64,000 nt of DNA. Origin: Branchiostoma floridae. Its lineage: Eukaryota > Chordata > Leptocardii > Amphioxiformes > Branchiostomatidae. The notes below the pieces were generated by a model. The model did no database searches, had not been told where the DNA came from, and saw nothing but the letters and a program-made list of their open reading frames with translations. Shown piece after piece: positions 34,979-50,279 of the stretch; position 1 is the stretch's first letter; each line of letters starts with the position of its first letter. The translations under genes and the position numbers were made by a program. The DNA is taken from NCBI RefSeq assembly GCF_000003815.2, contig NC_049983.1, forward strand, positions 1,477,999-1,541,998, written 5' to 3'.

Positions 34979-35215
34979 GCGGACCAATCAGAAGGCCCCG
35001 TTTCACGTTGGTTATGACGCCGTAACACATAAAAGTCCAGCCAGGCCGGTGTGTATCGCTCCTCTGATTTGTCAAAATGAATCGACACCAGCACCATTGT
35101 CGACGCAAATCCACACCGATGCCGGTGTCGATTCATTTTGACCAATCAGATGAAGCGAAACACACAACAAAGTAGGGGATATGCAGGCATTGGCCAATCA
35201 AAAGGAGCGAAACAT
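34979..35215. repeat. Fold-back element with repeated CCAATCAGA motif
   Basis: tcaaaatgaatcgacacc (35072-35089) and ggtgtcgattcattttga (35123-35140) form an exact 18-bp stem, extended imperfectly to about 45 bp on each side (arms about 35049-35093 and 35121-35167). The motif ccaatcagaa/tg followed by agcgaaac-like sequence recurs near 34983, 35141 and 35192, and in reverse near 35058. Non-coding; probably a MITE-type element. Confidence 0.65.
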
Positions 35216-35726
35216 ATTTTCGAGCAGAGGGAATAAGTACTGACTGCAAGGGGGAATGGCTCCTTCTGTTAGCATTGATAATGAATTTTGTTATTCTAAA
35301 ATGCCAATGTTTCGAATATTTTCTGTGGAAATTTTGGTTTCGCTTCACTCACTCGGTAGTTTTATTCGGTGGTTATAGCAAAGGACCAGGCTATATGACA
35401 CCATGTACACCTCGGGGCGGGTCATTAACCCTTAATTCATCCCCATATTGGGCTTATTGCATGTGAACAAAATCAAATACATAAATAAATAATCTAAATG
35501 CACAGATTAAGTGCTTGTTGGTATATACAGAATGTCGAGTGCGATTCTAAAACTCACGTTATTATTGCGGGTTTTTACTTTTTTTTTTGAAAACAGTTGA
35601 AAAGGAAATGCCCCACATTTTTTATGATAGATTGATTTGATGATCTTAGCAGAAGGTGTGTCTTTTTTTAAATGAAAAGTTCGGTCTGATTTCGGACACT
35701 CAACTGCATTTGCTGTGTCTTAGACC

Positions 35727-35960
35727 TTAGACCTTAGACCCTCCCGCAACACTGTTGCATTGGTCGACTCGTCGAGCATACTTCCTCCAAAGGTTGCGGT
35801 CTTGCGCAGCTACTGCAATGGTTCCCATGCTGTTTAGCCCCATTTTCCTTCCATCATCTAAGATTGTCCGTCTTAGTGTAGTTTTTGGCCTGCCCCTGGG
35901 GTATATCAAACAAACAGGGCCCAGCTATCCGCTCCATCTGCGAGTAGCCCTGTAGGCCCC
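35727..35960 (-). pseudogene. LINE 3' end, C-terminal RGRPKTT fragment
   Basis: The minus strand reads RGRPKTTLRRTILDDGRKMG, then AQDRNLWRKYARRVD and a stop. The pattern RGRPK.TW...D...........AQDR..WR is the usual C-terminus of several LINE polyproteins (recall). The tail is a short ggtctaa tandem at about 35722-35738 on the plus strand as ttagacc. No other domain remains. Confidence 0.6.
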
Positions 35961-36939
35961 GGTGGGCGGAGAACGTACCAGGCGACCTGCTTAAGCACGG
36001 CTAATATGACAGCTTTGGGTCGACATCTGGAATGGCTTGGTTTCAGCAAACTGTAGGCTTCTAAAACCCTCCAAATCTTCGTGAATTACTACTCTCTGCC
36101 CCCCTCCCCTTGATGTTTACATCGCTATCGTCGAATTTCTAGCCAGAAATAACCTTCCAGACAAGGAAAAATTATAATAGCATCGTTGTTTTTATTTCTA
36201 CAGGAAATCAGACTCACATGGGTGTTGACATCCGACTTCATAGACATAAAAGCACGTATTATAGACAAAAAACATAACAATGTTTTCAGTATTCTGTGCA
36301 TTAACCTTACTCAGTCCACCATATTGAATCGCACAGAATTCTGGGGGAAACGCTTACTGTAACTAAGCAACAGAAAATTTCTAAATATTCTGTTGGTTAA
36401 ATTTACGTGACAGATGGGCGGAGCCAGAATCCTGGCTCCCGGACACTGACCCGGGGTGTCACTAGCCTGGCTGCTGGAGCTCCCTGAAGGACTTGCCTAA
36501 TTGGAAAAACACCCCGCTCCTACTCGGGGGTCTACTAGCAAAGCAGGGCTGCCTGAGTGGGTTAAAAATTGATATGTCGGAGTGCCCTTAGGCATTCGCT
36601 GTGCACTGCTTACAAATCCTTTCATCGCTTTACAGTGGATACGCTGAGCTTGTTGATAGCTTACATCTAAGATAATATTATGACAGCCTGCATCTTCGTG
36701 TTACAAAATGATGATGTCTTTTTATTTTGACTTTTGACATCTTAAAGTGTTCTATTCATCTGATGGCTTGATGCCCCAGTGGCCTTATTGAAAACTGAAC
36801 CTTGATAGATCACGCGGATAGATACACGTTTTGCAAATATTGGGTGATATTGTGATTTTATTATTGTGATATCAAAAAGGCTTGTAAGGGGCAAAAAAAG
36901 TTGCGAAACATAGATGCAAAAATAAATCTCTAATATCCT
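35961..36939. other. Non-coding spacer
   Basis: No open frame with family resemblance. A GC-richer patch near 36415-36550 (ggcggagccagaatcctggct and following) has internal short repeats and may be an old repeat, not identified. Confidence 0.4.
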
Positions 36940-37680
36940 ATATTCTACCTTCCTAGTGAAATTATTGTCGGAACTGACGAAGTGTGTTTTGAGGGAAAGC
37001 ATGATGACACAAGACTTCTTTAAAGTACAAAGTGGGACCGCGTAGCACAGTGGTTTTGTGTTCGGCCCGTGACCGAGAGGTTGCGGGTTCAAATCTGGCT
37101 GCGTGTCACCGATCTTGTACATGGGAAAGGCACTTTACACGACTTTCCTCACTTTAATCAGGTGGAAATGAGTACCTAGCTTCGGCTAGGGCCGTCCCTC
37201 GGATAGGACGTTAAATGGAGGCCCCATGTCTGGGGAAAGCCACACCCCAGGCACGTTAAAGAACCCTCCACACGTGCGATGGTGCGGTGTGAATGGTTGA
37301 AAACGTACAGTACCTTGGCCGCAAGTGGGGCAATTACTGTCGTATTGAGGTCACCTGAGTGGCGCCGAATGGCAGCTCACTCCAGACACTAGCGATAGTC
37401 GTATTAAGGTCACCTGAGTGGCGCCGAATGGCTCGCTCCAGACCCTTGCTATTTAGCCCCGCCTATTGTAAGCTCCTCGCAATTCAGCCCCTGGATGCAA
37501 AGAGTGAGTAGTCGGCCCATCCAATTACCAAACATAACAGTACTTTACAAACCCGATGCTCTTTCTTTTAATCAGTAAAAATTTATTGCTAAAATGGCAC
37601 AACTTATAGCTTGAATCTAATGTTCGTAATTTGGCTTTGTAAGCAAACTTGTAAGGTAAATAAGGTAAATAACGAATCAA
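36940..37680 (-). pseudogene. 3'-UTR-like relic of a fifth KLHL unit, split by a SINE
   Basis: Segments on both sides of a SINE match the 3' flanks of units 2 and 3. gcatgatgacacaagacttctttaaagtacaaa (about 36998-37031) resembles the unit 2 flank at about 19424. gctctttcttttaatcagtaaaaatttattgctaaaatgg (about 37559-37598) resembles the poly(A)-type blocks at 19507 and 25880. atttggctttgtaag (about 37629) equals the block at about 25945. No BTB or Kelch exons follow, so only the tail of a unit remains. Confidence 0.55.
37032..37490 (+). mobile_element. tRNA-headed SINE, family S1, best head
   Basis: The head gaccgcgtagcacagtgg (A-box-like) and gcgggttcaaatctgg (B box) are at tRNA-like spacing, followed by the S1 body (gggaaaggcactttacacg, gctagggccgtccctcgg, ataggacgttaaatgga, cacacgtgcgatgg). 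Near 37335-37445 a ~60-bp segment (aggtcacctgagtggcgccg) is present twice. It is inserted in the KLHL relic. Confidence 0.75.
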
Positions 37681-37765
37681 GGCTTTTCGTGCCTACCTGC
37701 ACCGGACAAATTTCGTGCCTACCTGCACCGGACAAATTTCGTGCCTACCAGCACCAGACAAATTT
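37681..37765 (+). repeat. 26-bp tandem repeat, three copies
   Basis: The unit tttcgtgcctacctgcaccg plus gacaaa is present three times head to tail, the last with two changes (cagcaccag). Confidence 0.75.
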
Positions 37766-39587
37766 AACATGCACCGTTCTGAATTTAGAAAGTATGGATC
37801 ATACTAAAATTGTTCAGGTCAGGTGTCGAATCTCTTTACTTTGTTTTTTGAACAGTATGTCTTACTCTGTTGCCTATCTATGTAGATTATGATATGAAGA
37901 GTTGGCGTACGTTAACGTTTGGCAAAAAGTAAAATCCTTGCACAATATGATAAGTAAAAGAACATGTAGATTACGTTAGCGGAAGTTTCGGTCGGGGGGG
38001 GGGGGTATATAGTAAGTATCAACCCTTCCCGCGGTCGGGCTTGCACCTCGGGTGATACGGAATACACCGTGCTGTATTCCATATTGATGCCATACTACTG
38101 GAATACTAGTGTTGACTATATCTAGAGTGAACTGTATATTATCATTGAATTTCTGGAAGAACTCTTCATCAACCTTTCTGTTTGGTATGTTTATGTATGT
38201 ATATTTATAAAACCTGTTTTTATTTATAGAAAGGTTACTTTTGTTTGTAAAGCTTGTACTGTTCTTGTTTAGATATGTGGATCTAAATGTGTAAAACGTG
38301 TAGAATATATAATGAGAAAAGAGAATTGTGTAAAACTTATCAAAGAAGCAAAAGAAAATAGGGGTATGAATAATAAGTCTTGAATAAAGGCATGATTGGA
38401 GTGAAGGGCTATGTTCGTGAAACTCTAGTACTAAGGCACGACATGCAACTACGTAAATAATTACAAAATTGTGCTATAATTTCTGTTACCTTTATTCCCA
38501 AGTTTTTCTACTGTAAAAAAATTAAAAGATGAAAATTATGTTTCCTACAATCAACCATTGTAATGCATTGTTGAACGGAACGCGCTTGTAATTTAAAAAA
38601 AAACAACTCATTCTTGGAGGACAAAAAATGCAACAGTGCTGACTGTTATATAATAATTGACGATGGCTATAGGCACAATGCTTCTACTTTGCTACAGGGA
38701 TACACTTCTATATATAATTTCCTTGCAACGAATTGTTGCGAAATGTACACACATTGCAATTGTGAGATCGCGTGGCGTTAGACTTTTCAATAACTAGCAC
38801 ATATATCTCGATGAACTTGCAACCATAGCATAGCCGATATCACATTCCCATTGTTTAACTTTTCTAAATTGTAATTAAGAGAGAAAACGTCATCTGGTTT
38901 ACAGATTGGACCAACACGTTGACATTTTACTAATTTTCTTAAAAAATCATAGATGAGCCAAAATTCCTAGGTGTTCTTAATAATTGTTGCGTTGAATTGG
39001 GGTCAATATTCTTGAAAAGCAAGTTAGAGATGTGTAATGATCAGTTCTTTGAATTTACTGTACCAAATTTCAGGCAACTACTCTAGCCGTCTTTTCAACG
39101 ATACAGCAGTCCATAAAAACATGCTGGCCAAAACAGACATATGTAAGACTTAGGTCCCATTTCCGAAACGCCCGGCTGGGATGTATGAGAAAACGAAAAA
39201 TAAAAGTACTTACCAAACAGTATACACAAATTATGCTCCGGACTAATTTCGATTCTTTTAGGTTCTGTATGTTTTGTTGCCTTTCTTATGATATTTTTCG
39301 TGAGAATTGGGACCTAGGCCCAAGGGGGACGCTTCTATTTGCATTTGTATATGAATTCTGAACTGAACTGTATGCATATTGTCTTCATACTGTCTACTGA
39401 CTAGCAAGAAAGACGCATGTACAACAATCTAAAAATCCTACGTGCAAAATTGGGAGATCAATGTTATTTTGGATGTCGGAATTTTGAAAACTCCTTGAAG
39501 TTAAGGATATCCAACTGGCTATCACTTAAAATCACAGTACAGAAAAAGTCCGACCACACATGCTTCTCTACAGCCAGGTGTAGTAGT
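37766..39587. other. Spacer between the KLHL cluster and the Rac gene
   Basis: AT-rich, no gene recognised. A G homopolymer lies at about 37996-38006. A short S1-like head start (gtgagatcgcgtggcg) occurs at about 38761, without the rest. Confidence 0.4.
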
Positions 39588-43862
<4,275 letters not shown>

Positions 43863-43989
43863 TGTCCTTGTTTCGGGGGAAACTGTGCGTTCGTCAACAG
43901 GAAGAAAAGTCCAAATGCCAGGCAGAACCAGAAAAACCCTATTCACCAGTTTCACAATTACCATAATCCTTTGCCATAGGGTTTTGGAA

Positions 43990-44012
43990 ACGGAGGATAT
44001 ATAAGTTGCTTT
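43990..44012 (-). promoter_or_regulatory. Possible TATA box of the Rac gene
   Basis: On the minus strand, acttatatatcctcc lies about 140 bp upstream of the Rac ATG. Spacing fits a short 5' UTR or an unspliced leader. No other promoter element is clear, and many Rac genes lack TATA, so this is tentative. Confidence 0.3.
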
Positions 44013-44029
44013 CACTAGTCTCATCGTAC

Positions 44030-45635
44030 GAAATAAAGGTGGAACAAACTTAACACATAAGAAATGCGTTGTTCGTGAAATATACTACCACTGTTATTAG
44101 TACTGAGAATTTTTCGTTATCAAAATCAAGTAGCTAACACGTCGCCACTGTGGTAGTTAGTTGGTTTCGCCCGATGACCCCACGGGTCACGCATTGTGTT
44201 CCGTCTGCAGCCTTTGTTTTGGGAAGTTTCAAAACGGTGAATAACCAGTTTTGCTAGTTTGATGACAATTGTCTATTCCACAGTGGACACAATAAGACAA
44301 GTAGCCTGGGGTGTTGTTGGTTCAAATTTCAATGTTTCTTTCAAACCTTCTTGTAATAGAGATTATCATAACTAATCTAAACCCACTGAAAAAGGATAGA
44401 GAAAAACGCCAACAACCAAGGGAGGCAGACAGAAAGGGGTAAAATATACTGGAACAACAACAAAAACTGTAGTACAATAGGGTTAAACGTAAGAGGTACT
44501 TAACAACAGCCTCCTAAGGTAAGTAGAGCAACTGCAATTTGAATAAAGTCTATAGCTTCATACAACATTTTGCGTAAGGCTAGTAAAAAATTTAAATGGT
44601 ATCGCTACGTTAACCGATGCAATACAAGTTGATATAAAATACAGGTCAAACGGTGTTGTAAGACACTACCACTAATTAACCAGTGGAATACAAGCTTATC
44701 TGCGTAACAAAAAGTGGTAACTCTGCTTATCTTACGGCTTCTGGGAGCAAACCATGATTAATATTCATAACGGTATGCTCTATGTTACATGGATTGAGTG
44801 CCAGAGGAGTGGTAGATGTGCTAATCTACACTATTTAAGAAAGATGTCTGCAACGCGTGCACAATACAAAAGAAAAATACTTGCTCAAGCAAAGTTTTCA
44901 CCTTTGATGTAAAAACGGCAATACATAGAAATTAGTAAGGTTCAAAACGTTTTAAAACAACTAAATATCTCAGTCAGCAATTGCCTTACACGTAAGGTAA
45001 CAAACACAGATGAGGATCATTTTACGATTGTAACTGGTTTAACCCTTTTCATCAAGACCTTTTTAGCCGTCCATTGTGGTTTGTCTAAGAGATAAAAATG
45101 CCGAACCTAAACAGAGTACATTCAGACGGAAATAAATTAAATGGACAGACTATAATTTCATACTACCAGGCATGATATCAATACATATCAGAAGTACATC
45201 AAACGAAGTTAGATGCTTCAGGGTACTTTGGACAAACTGTTGTTTGTTTGCAAACATCTATAAAGTTTGAGCTCCAAGCTGATCTTTGGTGGCAGGCAGA
45301 CAGTATCCATGTACACAAACAATCATCATTGACCAAGCAAGCTCAAATTTGCCACTAAGGGTCTGCATGGAGATTACATTATTCCTTAAACATACGTGGA
45401 GTAATTCTGTCCTAAAGAAAGGACTTTCATGCCCAAAGGAACTAAATGATACAGGCAATCTTAACATGCAGAATTACTTTTAAACTTCAGACGGCTTCTC
45501 TCATTAACCCCACACGTCCCTCGTCCAGCCTGCAGGTTCTTGCGTTCCGAACGCCGAAGTAGAGGCTCCGCCGACGGTGCAGTGCACCATTAAAACCCAT
45601 GTGTTTACATTATTATTATTATTATGTGTCACCTG
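44030..45635. other. Spacer between Rac and zinc-finger gene 1
   Basis: AT-rich with no recognised exon. The frames at 45258-45483 on both strands lack domain features. Confidence 0.4.
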
Positions 45636-45842
45636 TGTGTCTTGTTAATTGTAGAAACTTGATGTTGCAAAGGCTCACTGACCACACTTATAGCACACTT
45701 GTGGGTTCTCATATGCTTAACAAGTTCAGACTTTTGAATTGTCAGGCATCTCCATACCCACACATGTTGGGATTCTCGCATGTTTTGCTTCCACATGCTT
45801 GAGCAAATTACCTTTCTGCAAAATAGTCGCACTATTCATGAA
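45636..45842 (-). pseudogene. Degenerate zinc-finger repeats
   Basis: The minus strand preserves pieces of the finger consensus in shifting frames: NLLKHVEAKHA-like codons, an acatgtgtgggtatgg that equals the start of a MCGxCG finger, CAAAAGTCTGAACTTGTTAAG (QKSELVK), and CATATGAGAACCCAC (HMRTH). Stops and frameshifts break them. They are about 1.2 kb downstream of the last live finger of zinc-finger gene 1 and are read as its eroded tail. Confidence 0.6.
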
Positions 45843-45879
45843 TTCTATGTGAGACATTTATTGTAGCCCAGTATGGAAG

Positions 45880-46215
45880 ACAACGGAATTATATAGTTTC
45901 CTCATTAATTATGAAAATTAAACCCTCATTTGCATAACATGCATATCATTTGGTACATTTTTGACTAAGCTACGTGCATACCTAAAATAGTGGAAATCCG
46001 CCGTTCATTGCTTCGGTTATCCTCTTGGGAATCATGTTTTGCCAAAAATGTCCCTGCAGTTGGTAGGATCATATTTTAAGTCCACACGTTAAACTTCACA
46101 TGGCTTTTCTCTGCTACAAGTGCCTCGCAATAATCATCAGAAGAAGGGAAGCGTCGTTGATTTCCGGAAGGGCCGGACAGAGTCCATCTGTCACTTATTA
46201 GTTTATTTCCTGTAT
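45880..46215. repeat. Non-coding insert with octamer-type repeat block
   Basis: It contains cctcattaattatgaaaatt and ctcatttgcataac, the same block type as at 22600-23030 and 61820-62420, so it is probably a fragment of the same inverted-repeat element family. No gene. Confidence 0.45.
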
Positions 46216-46219
46216 CCAG

Positions 46220-46852
46220 ACTGTCGTAACTGTCGTGCTGTCGTGTAACTGTTGTGCTGCCGTGTAACTGTCGTGCTGCCCTGTAATTGTCGTGTTACCG
46301 TGTAACTGTCGTGCTACCGTGTAACTGTCGTGCTGTCGTGTAACTGTTGTGCTGCCGTGTAACTGTCGTGCTGCCCTGTAACTGTCGTGCTGCCCTATAA
46401 CTGTCGTGCTACCGTGTAACTGTTGTGCTGCCGTGTAACTGTCGTGCTGCCCTGTAACTGTCGTGCTGCCCTGTAACTGTCGTGCTACCGTGCAACTGTT
46501 GTGCTGCCGTGTAACTGTCGTGCTGCCGTGTAACTGTCGTGCTGCCCTGTAACTGTCGTGCTTCCGTGTAACTATCGTGCTGCCGTGTAACTGTCGTGCT
46601 ACCGTGTAACTGTCGTGCTACCGTGTAACTGTCGTGCTGTCGTGTAACTGTCGTGCTGCCGTGTAACTGTAGTGCTGTCGTGTAACTGTCGTGCTGTCGT
46701 GTAACTGTCGTGCTGTCGTGTAACTGTCGTGCTGTCAGGTAACTGTCATGCTGTCAGGTAACTGTCGTGCTGTCAGGTAACGGTCGTGCTGTCAGGTAAC
46801 TGTCATGCTGTCAGGTAACTGTCGTGCTGTCAGGTAACGGTCGTGCTGGCTG
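46220..46852. repeat. 19-bp minisatellite, about 33 copies
   Basis: Unit tgtcgtgctgccgtgtaac with substitutions (tgctaccg, tgctgtcg, tgctgccct) repeated head to tail over about 630 bp. The last units change to tgctgtcaggtaac, showing local higher-order spread. It lies between the live zinc-finger gene and its degenerate fingers. Confidence 0.92.
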
Positions 46853-46899
46853 CAATTGTTGTGTTACGTCATTTTCCCCGTACGAGTTTGCATGTGTCC

Positions 46900-47066
46900 A
46901 GATAGGTTAGACTTTCGAGCTGTCCTGAGCCCGCACCTCCCACACTGTGTATTCCTGATTTATGGATGTCCAAAGTGGATATCTGTGTTGCAGAATAGTC
47001 GCACTGGTCACACTAGTAGGGTTTTTCTCCTGTATGTGTTCGCATATGTCTGGATAACTTAGACTT
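46900..47066 (-). pseudogene. Decayed distal fingers of zinc-finger gene 1
   Basis: Directly after the TAA at 47067, the same frame continues KSKLSRHMRTYTGEKPY, then TAG, then CDQCDYSATQISTLDIHKS before breaking down. So the array was once at least two fingers longer and was cut by nonsense changes. Confidence 0.75.
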
Positions 47067-47928
47067 TTAAACAGTCCTATATCCACACTCTCCACACATG
47101 TAGGGTTTCACACCACTGTGTATTGCTGATTTATGGATGTCCAATGTGCATTTCTGTGCTGAAGAATACTCGCACTGGTCACACTTGTAGGGTTTTTCTC
47201 CGGTGTGGGTTCGCATATGTCTGGATAACTTACACTTTTGAACAGTCTTGTACCCGCACTCTTCACACATGTAGGATTTCTCCCCACTGTGTATTGCTAA
47301 TCTATGGATGTCCAAAGAGCATTTCTGCCCTGCAGAATACTCACACTGGTCACACTTGTAGGGTTTTTCTCCGGTATGAGTTCTCATATGTCTGGATAAG
47401 GTAGATTTTTTAACTGCCCTGTACCCACACTCACCACACATGTAGAGTTTCTCACCAGTGTGTTTTGCTGCTATATGTTCGTCAAGGTTGGGTTTCTTTG
47501 CTGCAGAATAGTTACAATGCTCACATTTGTAAGGTCTTTTTCCTGTATGATTTTTCATATGTTGATACACACTTGGCCTGTGGGCGGTTCTGAAACCACA
47601 CTCCCTACACATGTAGGGTTTCTCACCGTGTTTTTTTACCAGATGTGTAAACAAATCCTTTTTATGCATTGTAGAATAGTCACACTGGTCACAACGATAA
47701 GGTTTTTTTCCGATACGGGCTCCAATGCGTTCAGACAAAACAGTCTCCGCACACACCAAGTGTTTTTCATCAGCGTTAATCGATTTGACTTGTTCTGCTT
47801 CTATCTGGTCTTCTGCATGTCTTACTTTTCTGTGGCAGTCAACCTGGGAAACCCCTGTGAGAGGCCCACCATGGAAGTTGTTATCTACTTCGGTGTGATA
47901 CCTTTGTCTTGTCGTTTCCATTATGAAC
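47067..47928 (-). CDS. C2H2 zinc-finger protein 1, truncated array
   Basis: A coding exon begins after ttttctctcag (acceptor at 47929); Met lies 7 nt in (47921). The 284-residue protein has a ~80-residue N-terminal part without a recognised domain (no KRAB or BTB). Seven complete C2H2 fingers follow, alternating (Y/F)xC(D/E)xC(D/N/E)YS and YMC(G/E)ECGYRT types with TGEKPY linkers. It ends in an eighth finger cut at GYRTV by TAA. Two finger types in alternation suggest the array grew by duplication of finger pairs. Probable DNA-binding nuclear protein. Even-numbered fingers use HX3H, while fingers 1, 3, 5 and 7 have HX4H spacing (for example HRLAIH). A 5' non-coding exon upstream is expected but not identified. 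Loss of the tail may or may not abolish function. Confidence 0.78.
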
Positions 47929-48274
47929 CTGAGAGAAAATGAATGATTAAAAAAAAGTCATCGAATATTTATACAGAAGAAAGTACACTGGTATATATTG
48001 TTCTGATTTGATCAGGATATAAAAGTTCGATGTACTACAACTTATACAACAGCAATTCTGGCATGTTGCACAATAAGAAAAAACAATAGAATTATTAAAT
48101 TATGACCAGGTAAATTAGGCAGGTCCAAGCTAGGCTAGTAGGAGAATGCAAAGTTGGTTACTCAAATCCTTTGGTCTCTTTTAAAATTTTTATGAATATC
48201 GGAACATACGGTTTGGTGTTGTTTGTATCTGATAGAAATGAGGATCCCCTAAGCAGTAAATGGACTAGGACATT

Positions 48275-48286
48275 AACTACGGTCGT
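48275..48286 (+). repeat. 5' target site duplication of the Tx1/L1-like LINE
   Basis: aactacggtcgt here is repeated as (a)actacggtcgt at 55740-55751, directly after the poly(A) run. The 11-12 bp direct repeat brackets the LINE. Confidence 0.75.
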
Positions 48287-48627
48287 CTTTTTTGATTCGT
48301 ACGCGGATTTTGCACAGGTCAGACGTGTGTTCCTACGCTCCCGTCTTTGAGTCGATTTTGCTGTGATTTTTCCAAAATTTTTGCTACTTATTCCTAAATA
48401 CGCCCTGCAACTTGCTTCACCTCCGTCTTCTCATTTTTCATACAATTAATTCTCTGTTTATTCTCATTTCTTGTCCCCGTGTGGTCATACCGGCGAGTCG
48501 AGCCCATACAGCGGCGGTAGTCCCGAGGCGGAGCCCCGTCCAAGTCACCAACACAACGCCGAGGAAGGAAGGTAGGAAGGAAGGAAGGACGTAACAACGA
48601 TCGAGACCTGACTCCTGACTCCACGGT

Positions 48628-48636
48628 ATCCTGATC
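48628..48636. repeat. 9-bp target duplication, left
   Basis: ATCCTGATC is repeated exactly at 49993-50001, just outside the inverted ends of the hairpin-array element. Confidence 0.8.
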
Positions 48637-49992
48637 GCAAAAGTACCGAAGTCACGGGTTCCTCTCTCAGCACTCGGTGTCTAGTGCGGAAGGGGCCTTC
48701 CGCACTAGAAGTCTAGTGCCGAAGTTACGTCCGCACTAGGTGTCCAGTGGTGAGTCGACTTCAGCACTGAAAACCCCGATTCACCACTAGAAACCGAGTG
48801 CTGAGACTACCTTCCGCACTAGAAAACGAGTGACGACAAATATTCCGCACTAGAAAACGAGTGACGACAAACATTCCGCACAGGAAAACCAGTGACGACA
48901 AATATTCCGCACTTGAAACTGATTGCTGAAAGCCAGCCTCCGTTACGTTATTTACAGTTCCGGGCAGTTAAAGGTGGTACACATATATAAAAGAAGTGTA
49001 ACAAAACGTTCACCTTGAGCCTGAGAAAGCTGCGTATGGGAGGAAATATCCGTGTCGGGTTTTCAAAGAACAGTACATATCAATTATCTTTCTTATTTAG
49101 ACATTAATTTTTTTCGTGACCAAAGTAGAACTGTCTAAACTGTCTGTATCCGCCACGCAATGATGCATGCGAACGATTGATTGAAAGTAGTCTGCAACTC
49201 AAACACGACAAATGGAGCTGCAACGTTAATGTATTTTGGCATTTTATCTTCGTGAAATTTAGAAAAAGGGAACGAAGCTGACACACTGTTGACATGAGGT
49301 CATCATAAGTACATAACACTTATAATATACATGTAGGATGTAGCGTATGATACACACATGCTGTTTGAGTTCCGACAGAGACAAGACTAGGCCAAAATTG
49401 ATTTAAAATACTGAGTAAGTGACCGTCCGAAGGTGAGTAGGCGCTGCTGCATGTCAAGTATGTTTTTGAGTAACGATTTGGACGCGAGCACTGGAAACCC
49501 AGTGCTGACGGTCTTAAAATGATAGTAGCACTCGGCTTCTAGTGCCGAAGTGGTCTTAGCACTCGGCCTCTAGTGCCGAAAAGTCACCGAGCACTAGAAA
49601 TCCCAGTGCGGAACCCGTGACTTAGGTAGATCGGCACTGGCGGTTATCCAGTGCTCAATGACCTCCGCACTGGGTAACCAGTGCTGAACCACCCTTCAGC
49701 ACTAGAAACCGAGTGCTGAGCGGAGATCAGCACTAGAAACCGAGTGCTGAGCGGAGATCAGCACTAGAAACCGAGTGCTGGGCGGAGTTCGGCACTGGAA
49801 AACGAGTGCCGAGACAAGGTGTAGCTCTGGAATTCCAGTGCTGACGGGTCTCAGCACTCGAACAAAGCCGTTCCGCACTGGAATTCCTGTGCGGAAGTTT
49901 CTTCCGCACTGGGCCCCGAGTGCCGACGCCATTTTCTCCACGTATTCCGCACTGGGCGCCCTGTGCGGAACCCGTGACTTCGGTATACTTGC
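48637..49992. mobile_element. Inverted-repeat element built of short hairpin units, with 9-bp duplication
   Basis: Left end gcaaaagtaccgaag... and right end ...cttcggtatacttgc are inverted copies; taccgaagtcacgggttcc is matched over 19 bp exactly. The element is 1,356 bp. A perfect 9-bp direct repeat flanks it. Two arrays (48675-48925 and 49485-49975) consist of about 25 units of the form (t/c)c(a/c)gcact(a/g)gaaanc(g/c)agtgc(t/g)ga, each a small stem-loop pairing gcact with agtgc. The central 0.55 kb is non-repetitive and has no ORF. A 9-bp duplication is typical of Mutator-like DNA transposons (recall), but no transposase is present, so the class is inferred. It is inserted in the 5' UTR of the LINE. 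Confidence 0.8.
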
Positions 49993-50001
49993 ATCCTGAT
50001 C
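49993..50001. repeat. 9-bp target duplication, right
   Basis: ATCCTGATC, identical to 48628-48636. Removing one copy and the element joins ccacggt to agcgtttcc without a gap in the LINE leader. Confidence 0.8.
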
Positions 50002-50279
50002 AGCGTTTCCAGCGTTTTCTGAGCAGTGTTTCCTGTGGACCGGCGAGGAATTACGAACCCCAAACTCGGTGCAGACAACTAACGCCGGCGTCACTGGGGC
50101 CGAGAACAATAGAGACAGGTCATACGTTCTCCTGACTGTATTTTCATCTGTATTTACATCGTACTTTATTGCTGAAACAACGACCGAAGCCTGACAAACA
50201 CGGCATACCGGTCAGATTGAGAGAAAAGATCAATCAATAAAGCAACTTATCCCCAAGTAACTTTGAAGAAGAAACCAAC

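Noticed and set aside
37040-37110. tRNA gene
   Set aside because: Same reason: a tRNA-like head attached to the S1 SINE body that also occurs at 2915 and 12945.
46220-46852. Coding repeat protein in the 19-bp minisatellite
   Set aside because: The unit is not a multiple of three and contains taa/tag in shifting frames, so no frame stays open.
47123-47942. Plus-strand frames of 93 and 160 codons
   Set aside because: Both are antisense to the zinc-finger exon, whose repeated codons keep the opposite strand open.
48650-49990. CRISPR-like array
   Set aside because: Units are themselves palindromic, unequal in spacing, diverged, and lack unique spacers of constant length. The DNA is eukaryotic and the arrays lie within an inverted-repeat element.
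49702-50109. 135-codon minus-strand frame across the hairpin array
   Set aside because: Its amino acid repeats only mirror the DNA repeat units; there is no domain, and frames are similarly open on other strands of the array.
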